From contig NZ_JAKRFQ010000003.1 in assembly GCF_022347985.1 (NCBI RefSeq), positions 1-58,188 of the forward strand: a stretch of DNA of 58,188 nt. Reading direction: 5' to 3'. Below the pieces are notes generated by a model. It did no database searches. It was not told where the DNA came from and was given only the letters and a program-made list of their open reading frames with translations. Made by a program: the position numbers and the translations under genes. Origin of the DNA: Photobacterium sp. OFAV2-7 (lineage in GTDB: Bacteria; Pseudomonadota; Gammaproteobacteria; Enterobacterales; Vibrionaceae). This document shows positions 35,516 to 43,787 of this stretch, piece after piece; position 1 is the stretch's first letter, and each line of letters starts with the position of its first letter.

Positions 35516-35637
35516 AATCGTTCTCGTTATAGTTATAGTGCTGCGCTGGCACCCAAATCCAATACGGATAAGTCGGGTGTCCCTGCGGCGATATAATGAC
35601 TTTACGACTGCTCAGCCTAACATACCGAGGGAATCGA

Positions 35638-36678
35638 ATGACACACTTGAGACAGGCTTTACCTGCGACAGCACTATTGGCAGCACTCGCTGGCTGCACC
35701 ACCTCATCGCCCTCATCAACCTCCGGGCCGGTAGAAATAACACCTGACACCAGTCCTACGGCAGCCGGCACCGAGCAAGGAAAGGTGCAGGCCTTTATGC
35801 TCAGGGGCAATGTGGTACTGGGCCATGAGTCTAACAGCATCCAGCCTTGTGATAGCAGCCAGCAATACTGGCTCAATACACCAATAGCCGATCGCCAGGC
35901 GATAGCCCAAATCACCCGCCCTGGCTACGAGCCTATGTACGGGGAATTTATCGGCTATCTGGAGCCTGCTCCCGAAGAAGGCTTTGCCGCCGCCTATGAC
36001 GGCCGCTTTCAGGTCAAGCAAGTAAATCTGCTCTCGGCCGAAATGCGCAGCGGCTGCCAGCGTCCCCCGCATGCAACTCGGGCCTTCGGTAACGAGCCGG
36101 GCTGGGTGGTCGAACTAGACGGCGACAAGGCCAACCTGATCCGCCCCGGCCAGCAGCGCCAGCAACAAGTTATTACCAGTAAGGAAATTGTTGCCGGCAG
36201 GCAGCATTATCAGGGCAAGGGCTTCTCGCTGACCATAACGAAGGGCCAGTGCAACGACACTATGAGCGACTCGTTGTTTGGCTGGCAGGCCACGCTAAAC
36301 TGGCAAGGCAGCAACTACAAAGGCTGCGCTACACTAGGGGCAACCGATATAACCCAGCACTGGTCCGGTCGCTATCAGGGAACATCATACATCGACAAGA
36401 CGCCGATTCTGACCACCACCGTCACCCTCAACCCTGATCACTCGGCGACCACCCGCTATGACTACCCGTCTGGTGAGCCTAGCCTCAATGAAAGCGGATT
36501 CTGGCAACAAGCCAGTGACAATACCGTACAAGTGGTCATGACCCAGCACCAGGGACGCCGCCTGATCAGCGAGCGTGTCTTTACCCTTGACGACAACCGG
36601 ATCACGGTCAAGGAAGAGACCGTCAACGGCCAGACCTATAGCCTGGGCGGTGACGGGTTAAGCCTGGAGAGGCAATAG
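35638..36678 (+). CDS. Two-domain outer-membrane-type lipoprotein
   Basis: A 346-residue lipoprotein with signal peptide and lipobox LAALAGC (C20). Residues 21-55 are a Ser/Thr/Pro-rich linker. Residues 55-235 resemble COG3650-type domains (AFGNEPGWVVELDGDKANLI and a C...C pair in the HslJ-like part), and about 240-346 a beta-rich NlpE/META-like domain (WSGRYQGTSYIDKTPILTTTVTL). ATG 35638 follows GAGGG; the ATG at 35596 would bury the signal peptide. Function is unknown; an envelope-stress or copper-sensing role is only a guess from NlpE resemblance. Confidence 0.8.
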   Translation: MTHLRQALPATALLAALAGCTTSSPSSTSGPVEITPDTSPTAAGTEQGKVQAFMLRGNVVLGHESNSIQPCDSSQQYWLNTPIADRQAIAQITRPGYEPMYGEFIGYLEPAPEEGFAAAYDGRFQVKQVNLLSAEMRSGCQRPPHATRAFGNEPGWVVELDGDKANLIRPGQQRQQQVITSKEIVAGRQHYQGKGFSLTITKGQCNDTMSDSLFGWQATLNWQGSNYKGCATLGATDITQHWSGRYQGTSYIDKTPILTTTVTLNPDHSATTRYDYPSGEPSLNESGFWQQASDNTVQVVMTQHQGRRLISERVFTLDDNRITVKEETVNGQTYSLGGDGLSLERQ

Positions 36679-36707
36679 CTGGTTCAGGTATAAAGGATGC
36701 ACGAATA

Positions 36708-36756
36708 GTTGTTTTGGCTGGCGGAGATATGTCACACTCCCGCCAGCCAAAACAAC
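36708..36756. repeat. Perfect 17-bp inverted repeat before the DTW gene
   Basis: Arms GTTGTTTTGGCTGGCGG (36708-36724) and its exact complement (36740-36756) flank a 15-base loop. An in-frame ATG at 36729 lies in the loop. Neither strand has a following T-run, so it is not a standard terminator. In the transcript it would form a long stem just ahead of or over the start of the DTW gene. Confidence 0.9.
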
Positions 36757-36770
36757 CACGAGTACTCTCT

Positions 36771-37352
36771 ATGTCCTGTTCCCGCTGCGGCTTTCAGCAT
36801 AACTGTATCTGCCATACAGAACCCCGACTAAGCAGCAAGGCCCGCTTTATACTGCTGACCCACCCCAAGGAGCTTGGCAAGGATACCAATACCGGCGAGC
36901 TTATGCTCCGTACTCTGCCTGACAGTCAGCGCTACACCTGGGACAGGGTTAACCCGCCCGCCGCACTGCTTGATGAGATCCGTGCATCAGGCAACCAGCC
37001 GTGGTTGCTATTTCCCTGTGACGAAAAACACCCGGCTACAGTCTACCAATCCGAACCAGACAAACAGCCCCTGTTCATCCTGCTTGATGCCACCTGGCAG
37101 GAAGCAAGAAAGATGGTAAGGAAAAGCCCGTGGCTGGCTCAGCTACCGCGCCTGAGCCTCAACCCGTCATCGGCTTCCGCCTACCAGCTCCGCCGTAACC
37201 AGCAGGCAGGTAACCTCTGTACCTGCGAAGCCGGCATCGCCTTGCTAGAAATGCTTGGCGAAGCGGAACAGGCCGTACAGTTAAACGACTATTTTCAAGC
37301 TTTTATCGACACTTTTCATGCCGATAAAAGCGGCCATACCAAACAATCCTAA
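36771..37352 (+). CDS. DTW domain tRNA-uridine aminocarboxypropyltransferase
   Basis: SAM-dependent enzyme family (TapT/YfiP related) adding an aminocarboxypropyl group to tRNA uridine to give acp3U. The DTW motif appears as LLDATWQEARKM; the four N-terminal cysteines (CSRC, CIC) fit the family zinc site, and DTNTGELMLRTLP and GLCTCEA-like LCTCEAGIALLE are family segments. I prefer ATG 36771 (MSCSRCGFQHN, 193 residues), because the upstream in-frame ATG at 36729 lies in the loop of a 17-bp hairpin with a Shine-Dalgarno too close to it. The start is uncertain. Confidence 0.87.
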   Translation: MSCSRCGFQHNCICHTEPRLSSKARFILLTHPKELGKDTNTGELMLRTLPDSQRYTWDRVNPPAALLDEIRASGNQPWLLFPCDEKHPATVYQSEPDKQPLFILLDATWQEARKMVRKSPWLAQLPRLSLNPSSASAYQLRRNQQAGNLCTCEAGIALLEMLGEAEQAVQLNDYFQAFIDTFHADKSGHTKQS

Positions 37353-37426
37353 TCAAATTGCCAGTCTCCCAAACACCGGCAAACGACAATTATGCCCAGT
37401 TATGCGCGGTTCAGATTCTTCGACTA

Positions 37427-37458
37427 TACTAAAACCGACTGACTAGTCGGTTTTAGTA
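37427..37458. promoter_or_regulatory. Palindromic operator upstream of the aldehyde dehydrogenase gene
   Basis: Perfect 14-bp arms TACTAAAACCGACT (37427-37440) and AGTCGGTTTTAGTA (37445-37458) flank GACT. A possible -10, TATACT (37425-37430), overlaps the left arm. The size and symmetry suit a TetR-family dimer pair, and a TetR gene lies directly downstream of the dehydrogenase. Confidence 0.82.
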
Positions 37459-37500
37459 AGAATCGAGATTTCGACCAGCCAAAGCAAAGGGAGAGGGGCA

Positions 37501-38937
37501 ATGACAGCAATCGAAGAGATCAACACGCACCATATTGATAGTGCCGTAATGGAAAAAACCTTACAGTCTCAGCGAGACAAATTCCTGGCCGATCCCATGC
37601 CGTCTCTCCAGCAGCGCCTCGATAAACTTAACGCACTGAAAAGTGCCCTGCTTAACGCAAAAACACCGCTGTGCGAGGCGCTCAGCCAGGACTACGGCCA
37701 GCGCAGTACTCACGACAGCCTGATGGCCGATATCCTGCCGTGCGTGACCAATATCAACTACACAATCAAGCACCTGAAGAAATGGATGAAGCCCTCCCGC
37801 CGTCATAGCGGCCTGATGCTGGCCCCGGCCAAGGTCGAGGTCATTTATCAGCCCCTGGGTGTCGTCGGAATAGTGGTGCCGTGGAACTTTCCGGTCATGC
37901 TGAGCCTCGGTCCGCTGATCACCGCGTTGGCGGCCGGCAACCGAGCTATGCTCAAATTGAGTGAGTTCACCCCGAACACCAACAAGGTCTTGCGAGACCT
38001 GCTGTCAGAAACCTTCAGCCACGATGAAGTCGCCGTCTTCGAAGGCGAGGCCGATACCGCTGCCGCCTTTACCGCTCTACCGTTTGATCACCTGCTCTTT
38101 ACCGGCTCCACCACAGTCGGACGCCATGTCATGCACGCTGCAGCCGATAATCTGACTCCGGTAACCCTGGAGCTGGGCGGTAAGACACCGGCCCTGATCG
38201 CCCCGGATATGCCGCTGGAACTGGCTGTCGAGCGAATGATTTACGGCAAAAGCCTCAACGCCGGACAGATCTGCGTTGCCCCTGACTATGTGCTGGTCCC
38301 TGAGGAAAAAGTGGATAACTTTGTTGCCGAGTACCTAAAACAGTTTGGCAAAATGTACCCGCAGGGCGTGGCCAGCCAGGACTTCACCTCGGTGGTAAAC
38401 ACCCGGCAGTATGAGCGCCTCAGCCAATGGCTGGACGAGGCCAAGGCGCAGGGAGCTAAGGTGATCCCCTGCCATAACCAGGTCCGAGATGATCAGCAGC
38501 ACCGGATGATCACCCATTTGCTGCTCAACACCACAGACGACATGACCTTAATGCAGGAAGAAATCTTTGGTCCCCTGCTACCGGTGATCCCGTACCAGAA
38601 AGTCAGCCAGGCACTGGACTACATTCGCCAGCGCCCTCGCCCGCTGGCACTGTATCTGATGAGTTTCGATGCCGAGCTGCAAAACGAGGTCAAAACCACC
38701 ACCCACTCCGGCGGTATGTGTATCAATGACTCAGTGCTGCATGTCGGCGCGGATGATGCGCCCTTCGGCGGTATCGGCCCGTCAGGCATGGGGCATTATC
38801 ACGGCAAGGAAGGGTTCCTGACCTTCTCCAAGGCCAAGACAGTACTTAGCCGCGGCAAGTTCACCACCACCAAGCTCGCCACTCCTCCCTACGGCGGCTG
38901 GATTCAAAAGCTGATGCTGGCCTTCTTCCTGCGCTAA
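37501..38937 (+). CDS. Aldehyde dehydrogenase, coniferyl-aldehyde dehydrogenase type
   Basis: A 478-residue NAD(P)-dependent aldehyde dehydrogenase. PWNFP (127-131), E224 in LELGGKTP and the nucleophile C258 in NAGQICVAPDYVL are visible; the APDYVL context and the hydrophobic C-terminus (GGWIQKLMLAFFLR) point to the CalB/ALDH3-like, possibly membrane-associated, group. It oxidises an aldehyde, perhaps fatty or aromatic; the substrate is unknown. The ATG at 37501 follows GGGAGAGGGGCA. It is controlled by the palindrome upstream and paired with the TetR gene 101 bp downstream. Confidence 0.93.
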   Translation: MTAIEEINTHHIDSAVMEKTLQSQRDKFLADPMPSLQQRLDKLNALKSALLNAKTPLCEALSQDYGQRSTHDSLMADILPCVTNINYTIKHLKKWMKPSRRHSGLMLAPAKVEVIYQPLGVVGIVVPWNFPVMLSLGPLITALAAGNRAMLKLSEFTPNTNKVLRDLLSETFSHDEVAVFEGEADTAAAFTALPFDHLLFTGSTTVGRHVMHAAADNLTPVTLELGGKTPALIAPDMPLELAVERMIYGKSLNAGQICVAPDYVLVPEEKVDNFVAEYLKQFGKMYPQGVASQDFTSVVNTRQYERLSQWLDEAKAQGAKVIPCHNQVRDDQQHRMITHLLLNTTDDMTLMQEEIFGPLLPVIPYQKVSQALDYIRQRPRPLALYLMSFDAELQNEVKTTTHSGGMCINDSVLHVGADDAPFGGIGPSGMGHYHGKEGFLTFSKAKTVLSRGKFTTTKLATPPYGGWIQKLMLAFFLR

Positions 38938-39038
38938 CCCTCTTCCTTCCGGCCACCTCAGGTGGGTGGTCGGGTCTATCCTTGATACAGTGACAGACAA
39001 TAATTAGCTAAACGCTGAATTTAGAAGCCAAACCCAGT

Positions 39039-39614
39039 ATGACCAAAACCAAACAGCAGAACATTCTCGACGCCGCCCTGAGTCTATTTGTCCGCAACGG
39101 CATCCAGGCAACCTCGACCGCCAGTATTGCCAAGCAGGCCAATGTGGCTACCGGTACCTTGTTTCACCACTTTGCCAGTAAGCAGGCCCTAATCATTACC
39201 CTCTATAGCAACATCAAAACTGAGCTCGGCCAGGCCATGCAGCCCCAGCACCACCATGATGATATTCAGGCGCAGGCCCGGCATTTCTGGCAACAAGCCC
39301 AGCAATGGGCACAGGACAACCCCGACAAACTGCAATTCATGCAGCAAGTCGCCCATGACCCGGCGTTTGAGATCAGCCTGCATCAGGAACTCATGGCCGT
39401 ATCCATGGGCTTTTTGATTGAACAGGTTAAGCAAGCACAAGCCCTACAACAACTGGCACCACTGCCGCTGGAGCTGGTACTCAATTTCTGCCACAGCCAC
39501 TTTCTGGCAACCGCCAACCTGTTTGCCGAACGCCCGGACTTCGCCAGCCAACCCGACTACCAGGAAGGCGCATTTCAGATTTTATGGCGAGGACTGGCAC
39601 CGACAGCGCAATGA
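39039..39614 (+). CDS. TetR family transcriptional regulator
   Basis: A 191-residue repressor. The N-terminal helix-turn-helix reads ILDAALSLFVRNGIQATSTA, then IAKQANVATGTLFHHFASKQ; the ligand domain (about 50-191) is Gln/His rich in its first part. It lies 101 bp after the aldehyde dehydrogenase on the same strand, so it probably controls that gene through the 14-bp-arm operator and, if cotranscribed, itself. The inducer is probably the aldehyde or a related lipid. Confidence 0.92.
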   Translation: MTKTKQQNILDAALSLFVRNGIQATSTASIAKQANVATGTLFHHFASKQALIITLYSNIKTELGQAMQPQHHHDDIQAQARHFWQQAQQWAQDNPDKLQFMQQVAHDPAFEISLHQELMAVSMGFLIEQVKQAQALQQLAPLPLELVLNFCHSHFLATANLFAERPDFASQPDYQEGAFQILWRGLAPTAQ

Positions 39615-39644
39615 ACAATTACCGGTAACGAAAAATACCAACAT

Positions 39645-39668
39645 AAAAAACGGCGCAAGTGCGCCGTT
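39645..39668. terminator. Convergent terminator, tetR and yhiN
   Basis: An 8-bp stem AACGGCGC/GCGCCGTT with loop AAGT; a six-base T-run follows on the minus strand, so it mainly serves yhiN. Confidence 0.85.
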
Positions 39669-39692
39669 GATAAGAAAAGCAATATCCCTTAA

Positions 39693-40880
39693 TCAGGCAT
39701 ACTGGCCGGCAACAAAGCCCGAGCTCCATGCCCATTGGAAGTTATAACCGCCGAGCCAGCCGCTGACGTCCATCACCTCGCCGACAAAATACAGCCCGGG
39801 TACCTGCTTGGCCTCCATGGTCTTTGACGACAGCTCATCGGTATCGACCCCGCCGAGCGTCACTTCGGCAGTACGGTAGCCTTCGGTGCCGTTCGGTGCG
39901 ATTTGCCACTGGTGGAAATAGGCGGCCATCGTAGCAATTTCTTTCGGGTTGAACTGCTTGAGCGGCTTGTCCTGAATATCCCCGCGTTCAATCAGCACCT
40001 CAATCAGGCGCTTTGGCATCAGGCGGGACAGTGAATTCTTCAGGCTCTGGTTCGGGTGCTTCTCGCGCATCGCAGCCAGGGTATCAGCCAGGTCCAGATC
40101 CGGCAGTAAGTCGACCGTCACCTTTTGTCCCGGTGTCCAGTATGAGGAAATTTGCAGGATCACCGGACCAGACAAGCCGCGGTGAGTAAACAGCAGGTTT
40201 TCTTTGAAGGTGGTTCCGTCTTCGGCCTCGACCACCGCCGGGAGCGCAATTCCCGACAGCTCTGCGTAGGCTTCCTTTTCTTCCTTATGCAGAGTGAACG
40301 GCACCAACCCGGCGGTTGTCGGCACCATCTTAAGACCAAACTGTTCGGCCACCTGGTAGCCGAACGGCGTCGCACCTAATTTGGGCATCGACAAGCCGCC
40401 GGTGGCAATCACCAGCGACTCGCACTCTACCAATGTCGTATTTAGCTTAAGGCTGAAGCCCGTATCTGTCCTGGCAATATCATGGACATCGCAACGGTAA
40501 CGCTGTTCAATTGTCGGTTGGTCACACTCTGCCAGAAGCATGTTGACGATATCCTTGGCGGAGTCTTCGCAGAATAACTGGCCGTGATCGCGCTCTTCAT
40601 AGGCAATCTCGTGTTTGGCCACCATAGCGATAAAGTCCCACTGGGTATATTGCGACAACGCCGACTTCACAAAGTGGGGGTTACGGCAAACATAGTTGTT
40701 GGCAGCAACATCGTAGTTGGTAAAGTTACAGCGGCCACCGCCGGAGATCAGGATCTTCCGTCCCGGCTTCTTGCCATGATCTACCACCAGCACCGAGCGA
40801 CCGCGCTTTCCGGCCTCCGCTGCGCACATCAGTCCTGCAGCGCCAGCCCCTATCACCACCACATCAAACTTGTCTGCCAT
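39693..40880 (-). CDS. yhiN: HI0933/YhiN family flavoprotein
   Basis: A 395-residue FAD/NAD(P)-binding protein of the HI0933 (BaiN/YhiN, aminoacetone-oxidase-like) family. The dinucleotide motif VVIGAGAAGLMCAAEAGKRG and the family marker GRKILISGGGRCNFTN are at the N-terminus; the C-terminal VMDVSGWLGGYNFQWAWSSG closes the FAD site. The physiological reaction is uncertain. It is monocistronic; uspB follows in the same direction behind its own spacer. Confidence 0.92.
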   Translation of the reverse strand: MADKFDVVVIGAGAAGLMCAAEAGKRGRSVLVVDHGKKPGRKILISGGGRCNFTNYDVAANNYVCRNPHFVKSALSQYTQWDFIAMVAKHEIAYEERDHGQLFCEDSAKDIVNMLLAECDQPTIEQRYRCDVHDIARTDTGFSLKLNTTLVECESLVIATGGLSMPKLGATPFGYQVAEQFGLKMVPTTAGLVPFTLHKEEKEAYAELSGIALPAVVEAEDGTTFKENLLFTHRGLSGPVILQISSYWTPGQKVTVDLLPDLDLADTLAAMREKHPNQSLKNSLSRLMPKRLIEVLIERGDIQDKPLKQFNPKEIATMAAYFHQWQIAPNGTEGYRTAEVTLGGVDTDELSSKTMEAKQVPGLYFVGEVMDVSGWLGGYNFQWAWSSGFVAGQYA

Positions 40881-40936
40881 TTCAGTACCGCTCTTTACTC
40901 ACCTGTTATTCCGCTTTGCTGTTTCTGCAGAGCAAT

Positions 40937-40973
40937 GAAAAAGGGATGCCGGAGCCAAGCAGCCTGCATCCCT
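40937..40973 (-). terminator. Terminator of uspB
   Basis: Perfect 8-bp arms AGGGATGC/GCATCCCT with a 16-base loop; a T5 run follows on the minus strand. It lies between the uspB stop and the yhiN start. Confidence 0.75.
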
Positions 40974-41092
40974 CAAAACCGGGGGCTATTCTACCTACCC
41001 CGGTACTGAATACCAAATTGAATATATGTCGTACAGCTCCCCCCCTCCGCGTCATCAGGACTGCAGAGTGGTGTCATGGGCTTACGCGGCGG

Positions 41093-41434
41093 CTAGATCC
41101 CCAGGTAGGCCACCACGAAAATGGCAATAAAAAATACCATCAGATAGGTACTTGCCAGAATAAACAGCTTGCGGACTTTGACGCATTTTTCCATAAATAC
41201 CGGATCATGATGATTCTGATATTGCTGGCTGCGTATATAGTGAAACAGGCGAATTTGCTTGGTGACATTGCCTTGGGATGAGAAAAAACCCCGGCCGTCT
41301 ACCTGTTGGTAGAGAAGAGGATCACACTCGCGCATCACTGCCAGCAAAGTACGTAGCGTACTGATATAGCGAGATACATTGACGACTGCGACCAAAAAGA
41401 GAGCGAATAAAAGTGCATCACCACTGATAATCAT
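41093..41434 (-). CDS. uspB: Universal stress protein B
   Basis: A 113-residue inner-membrane protein with an N-terminal helix (about 5-27) and a C-terminal helix (about 90-111), the UspB pattern. The interior LRTLLAVMRECDPLLYQQVDGRGFF segment is characteristic. In E. coli it is needed for ethanol resistance in stationary phase. ATG at 41434. It follows ftnA by 75 bp on the same strand; the uspA-ftnA-uspB neighbourhood is conserved in Vibrio. Confidence 0.95.
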   Translation of the reverse strand: MIISGDALLFALFLVAVVNVSRYISTLRTLLAVMRECDPLLYQQVDGRGFFSSQGNVTKQIRLFHYIRSQQYQNHHDPVFMEKCVKVRKLFILASTYLMVFFIAIFVVAYLGI

Positions 41435-41475
41435 AACAACCCCCGAACAACTTTACTCAGATGCCGGCCGGGCGA

Positions 41476-41500
41476 TTAAAGGGCGTGTCAGGCACGCCCT
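41476..41500 (-). terminator. Hairpin terminator after ftnA
   Basis: An 8-bp stem AGGGCGTG/CACGCCCT with a five-base loop lies 10 bp after the ftnA stop; the T-run on the minus strand is only TTTAAT. Confidence 0.6.
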
Positions 41501-41509
41501 CGGCCATTG

Positions 41510-42037
41510 TTAGCCAGCCTGAGTATCCATTACCGATGTAGACTCAGCTTTTGCCATCGCGGCAAGATCTTTATCGATGAAGAACAATGCCTTACCGTCT
41601 TCACCCACCAGCTCAATCTTATCCAGAATACCTTTAAACAGTTTCTCTTCTTCGTGTTGTTCTGCAACATACCACTGCAAGAAGTTAAAGGTAGAGTAGT
41701 CCTGGGTCGTAAACGCGACATGAGCGAGTTTGTTAATTTTGTCAGTGATTAGCTGCTCGTGCTCATAGGTTTCGCGGAATACATCTCCCAGCGATGAGAA
41801 CTCGTGCTTAGGCGCTTCAATCGCACCCAGGATTGGCATGGCACCCGTTTCACTCACGTAAGTGAATAGACGCTGCATATGTTCCATTTCTTCGACAGCA
41901 TGGGCGCGCAGAAACTCAGCCGCACCTTCAAAGCCCTTATCCTCACACCAGGCACTCATCTGCAGGTAGAGGTTAGAGGAAAAGAACTCCAAGTTGATTT
42001 GCTCATTAAGTTTTTCAACCATAGCGTGAGCTAACAT
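41510..42037 (-). CDS. ftnA: Ferritin, non-haem iron storage protein
   Basis: A 175-residue ferritin subunit forming the 24-mer iron store. The ferroxidase residues are visible in [11 protein letters not shown]-like [28 protein letters not shown] and [14 protein letters not shown] start at ATG 42037 ([13 protein letters not shown]), preceded by TAGGAGT; the frame from 42118 adds 27 unconserved residues. No haem-binding Met of bacterioferritin is evident. It is divergent from uspA, with 219 bp holding both promoters, and is followed by uspB. Confidence 0.96.
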   Translation of the reverse strand: MLAHAMVEKLNEQINLEFFSSNLYLQMSAWCEDKGFEGAAEFLRAHAVEEMEHMQRLFTYVSETGAMPILGAIEAPKHEFSSLGDVFRETYEHEQLITDKINKLAHVAFTTQDYSTFNFLQWYVAEQHEEEKLFKGILDKIELVGEDGKALFFIDKDLAAMAKAESTSVMDTQAG

Positions 42038-42102
42038 CGCACTACTCCTATCTATTCTAGTGTATACCAATCTCATCGATCGGTTTGAAATCGCCGATAA
42101 CC

Positions 42103-42137
42103 CATTGTCACAATGCATAATTGAGAATGCAACTCAA
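42103..42137. promoter_or_regulatory. Two short palindromes between ftnA and uspA
   Basis: CATTGTCACAATG (42103-42115) is palindromic except for its centre, and TTGAG (42121-42125)/CTCAA (42133-42137) form a second inverted repeat just beyond. Neither matches a Fur box. They may control one or both divergent stress genes. Confidence 0.4.
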
Positions 42138-42256
42138 AGGAATCCATTTATCGCGCTCACCTTGCTTCCAGGCCTATCAGGATGGGATCTGGCCGATATT
42201 TTTCCGTTATACTCAGTGCTAGCATGGAAAAAAACATATGATAAGGAGTTCACTGT

Positions 42257-42679
42257 ATGGCGTACAAACATATTCTGGTCGCAATCGACCTCTCAGATGA
42301 CAGCTACACACTGATAAGCAAGGCTGCCCAGTTAGCCAAGTCACTTGATGCCAAACTATCCCTTATCCACATTGATGTGAACTATGCCGAGCTCTATACC
42401 GGGCTGATTGATATCAACCTGTCCGAGGCCCAGCACCGCATGGCCGACGACGCCCAGAAACAACTGCAGTCCCTGGCAACCAAGGCCAATTATCCGGTCT
42501 CCCATACTCTGGTCGGCAGCGGCGATCTGAGCGACGAAATTTGCCACGCCATCAATGATATCGACGTAGAGTTGGTGGTGTGCGGCCACCATCAGGATTT
42601 CTGGAGCAAGATACTGTCTTCTGCCAAGCAGCTGATCAACCACACCCCGGTCGATTTGCTGATGGTACCGCTAAAATAA
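42257..42679 (+). CDS. uspA: Universal stress protein A
   Basis: A 140-residue cytosolic stress protein. It opens MAYKHILVAIDLSDDSY and ends VDLLMVPLK; the VCGHHQDFWSKILSSAKQLI segment replaces the ATP-binding G-2x-G-9x-G(S/T) pattern, as in the non-ATP-binding UspA subgroup. ATG at 42257 follows AAGGAG by 8 bases. It is divergent from ftnA. Confidence 0.95.
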   Translation: MAYKHILVAIDLSDDSYTLISKAAQLAKSLDAKLSLIHIDVNYAELYTGLIDINLSEAQHRMADDAQKQLQSLATKANYPVSHTLVGSGDLSDEICHAINDIDVELVVCGHHQDFWSKILSSAKQLINHTPVDLLMVPLK

Positions 42680-42823
42680 TCGCCATCGTTCCCTCTCTTT
42701 TACCCGAGTGCTCACGACGTGTGGGCACTCCGGACCTAATCCCACACAAATTGGCGATATTTCATTCCGCGGCAATCAGTTACACTACCGGCATTATTCA
42801 ATGAAACTTCGTTACTTATTCAT

Positions 42824-43696
42824 ATGGGATATCTATCTGCTATCACCCTGCTGTGGGCATTTTCCTTTAGCCTGATCGGCGTTTACCTAGCTGGCCAGGT
42901 TGATGCCTGGTTTTCCGTGTTGACCCGAGTGGCCTTTGCGGCACTGGTCTTTTTACCTTTTCTGCGCAAGAAGCACCTCCACCCTAAACTGGCCGTCAAG
43001 CTGATGGTTGTCGGAGCCTTCCAGCTCGGATTGATGTACTGCTTCTACTACCAGTCCTTCCTGTACCTCAGCGTGCCAGAAGTCCTGCTGTTTACCATCT
43101 TTACCCCTATTTATGTCACCCTGATCTACGATCTGCTGCACCGACAATTCTCAGCCTGGTACCTGATCACCGCCGCTATTGCCGTTTTGGGCGCAGCAGT
43201 CATCAAGTTTGAAGGGATTAATGAGAACTTCATTATCGGCTTTTTCATCGTACAGGGCGCCAATCTGTGTTTTGCCATCGGTCAGGTCGGCTACAAGCGC
43301 ACCATGGAGCAGGAAAAGGCCGAACTGCCGCAACATACCGTATTCGGGCAGTTCTACCTCGGGGCAATTTGCGTTGCCCTACCGATGTTCCTGTTGTTTG
43401 GCAACCTCGACAAGCTGCCGACCACCAACACCCAGTGGGGCATTCTTGTCTACCTGGGTATCATCGCGTCCGGTCTGGGCTATTTCATCTGGAACAAGGG
43501 CGCCACCCTGGTCAATGCCGGTGCCCTGGCGATTATGAACAATGCGCTAGTTCCGGCCGGGCTTATCGTCAATATCGTCATCTGGAACCGCGATGTCGAC
43601 TACCCGCGCCTGATCATCGGCGGGCTCATTATCATGGCCTCATTGTGGGTCAACGAGACCTGGGTAAAACGTAAGGTTGAACTGGCGAGGATCTAG
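42824..43696 (+). CDS. EamA/DMT family transporter (carboxylate/amino-acid type)
   Basis: A 290-residue inner-membrane transporter with ten helices in two EamA halves. It opens MGYLSAITLLWAFSFSLIGVYL; FTIFTPIYVTLIYDLL and SGLGYFIWNKGATLVNAGAL are visible family segments. The latter pattern is typical of the carboxylate/amino acid transporter subgroup (TC 2.A.7 BAT/YigM-like); in E. coli a related biotin carrier (YigM) lies in the rhtB-pldB-yigL neighbourhood region, but I cannot claim equivalence. Monocistronic. Confidence 0.87.
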   Translation: MGYLSAITLLWAFSFSLIGVYLAGQVDAWFSVLTRVAFAALVFLPFLRKKHLHPKLAVKLMVVGAFQLGLMYCFYYQSFLYLSVPEVLLFTIFTPIYVTLIYDLLHRQFSAWYLITAAIAVLGAAVIKFEGINENFIIGFFIVQGANLCFAIGQVGYKRTMEQEKAELPQHTVFGQFYLGAICVALPMFLLFGNLDKLPTTNTQWGILVYLGIIASGLGYFIWNKGATLVNAGALAIMNNALVPAGLIVNIVIWNRDVDYPRLIIGGLIIMASLWVNETWVKRKVELARI

Positions 43697-43734
43697 CGCC
43701 CGTATTCAGCGCCTCGATTTAAGTAACACCCACT

Positions 43735-43762
43735 AAAAAGGCGAGACACCTGTCTCGCCTTT
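43735..43762. terminator. Bidirectional terminator, EamA gene and fre
   Basis: A perfect 12-bp stem AAAGGCGAGACA/TGTCTCGCCTTT with a two-base apex separates converging genes. Confidence 0.9.
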
Positions 43763-43787
43763 CTTGTGACGGGATTTTGCCCTGGCG

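Noticed and set aside
36708-36756. Inverted repeat as terminator of the lipoprotein gene or as insertion-element ends
   Set aside because: No T-run on either exit, no target duplication, and only 15 bp between arms.
38941-38980. Hairpin after the aldehyde dehydrogenase gene as a terminator
   Set aside because: Stem is imperfect and not followed by a T-run; the TetR gene may be cotranscribed.
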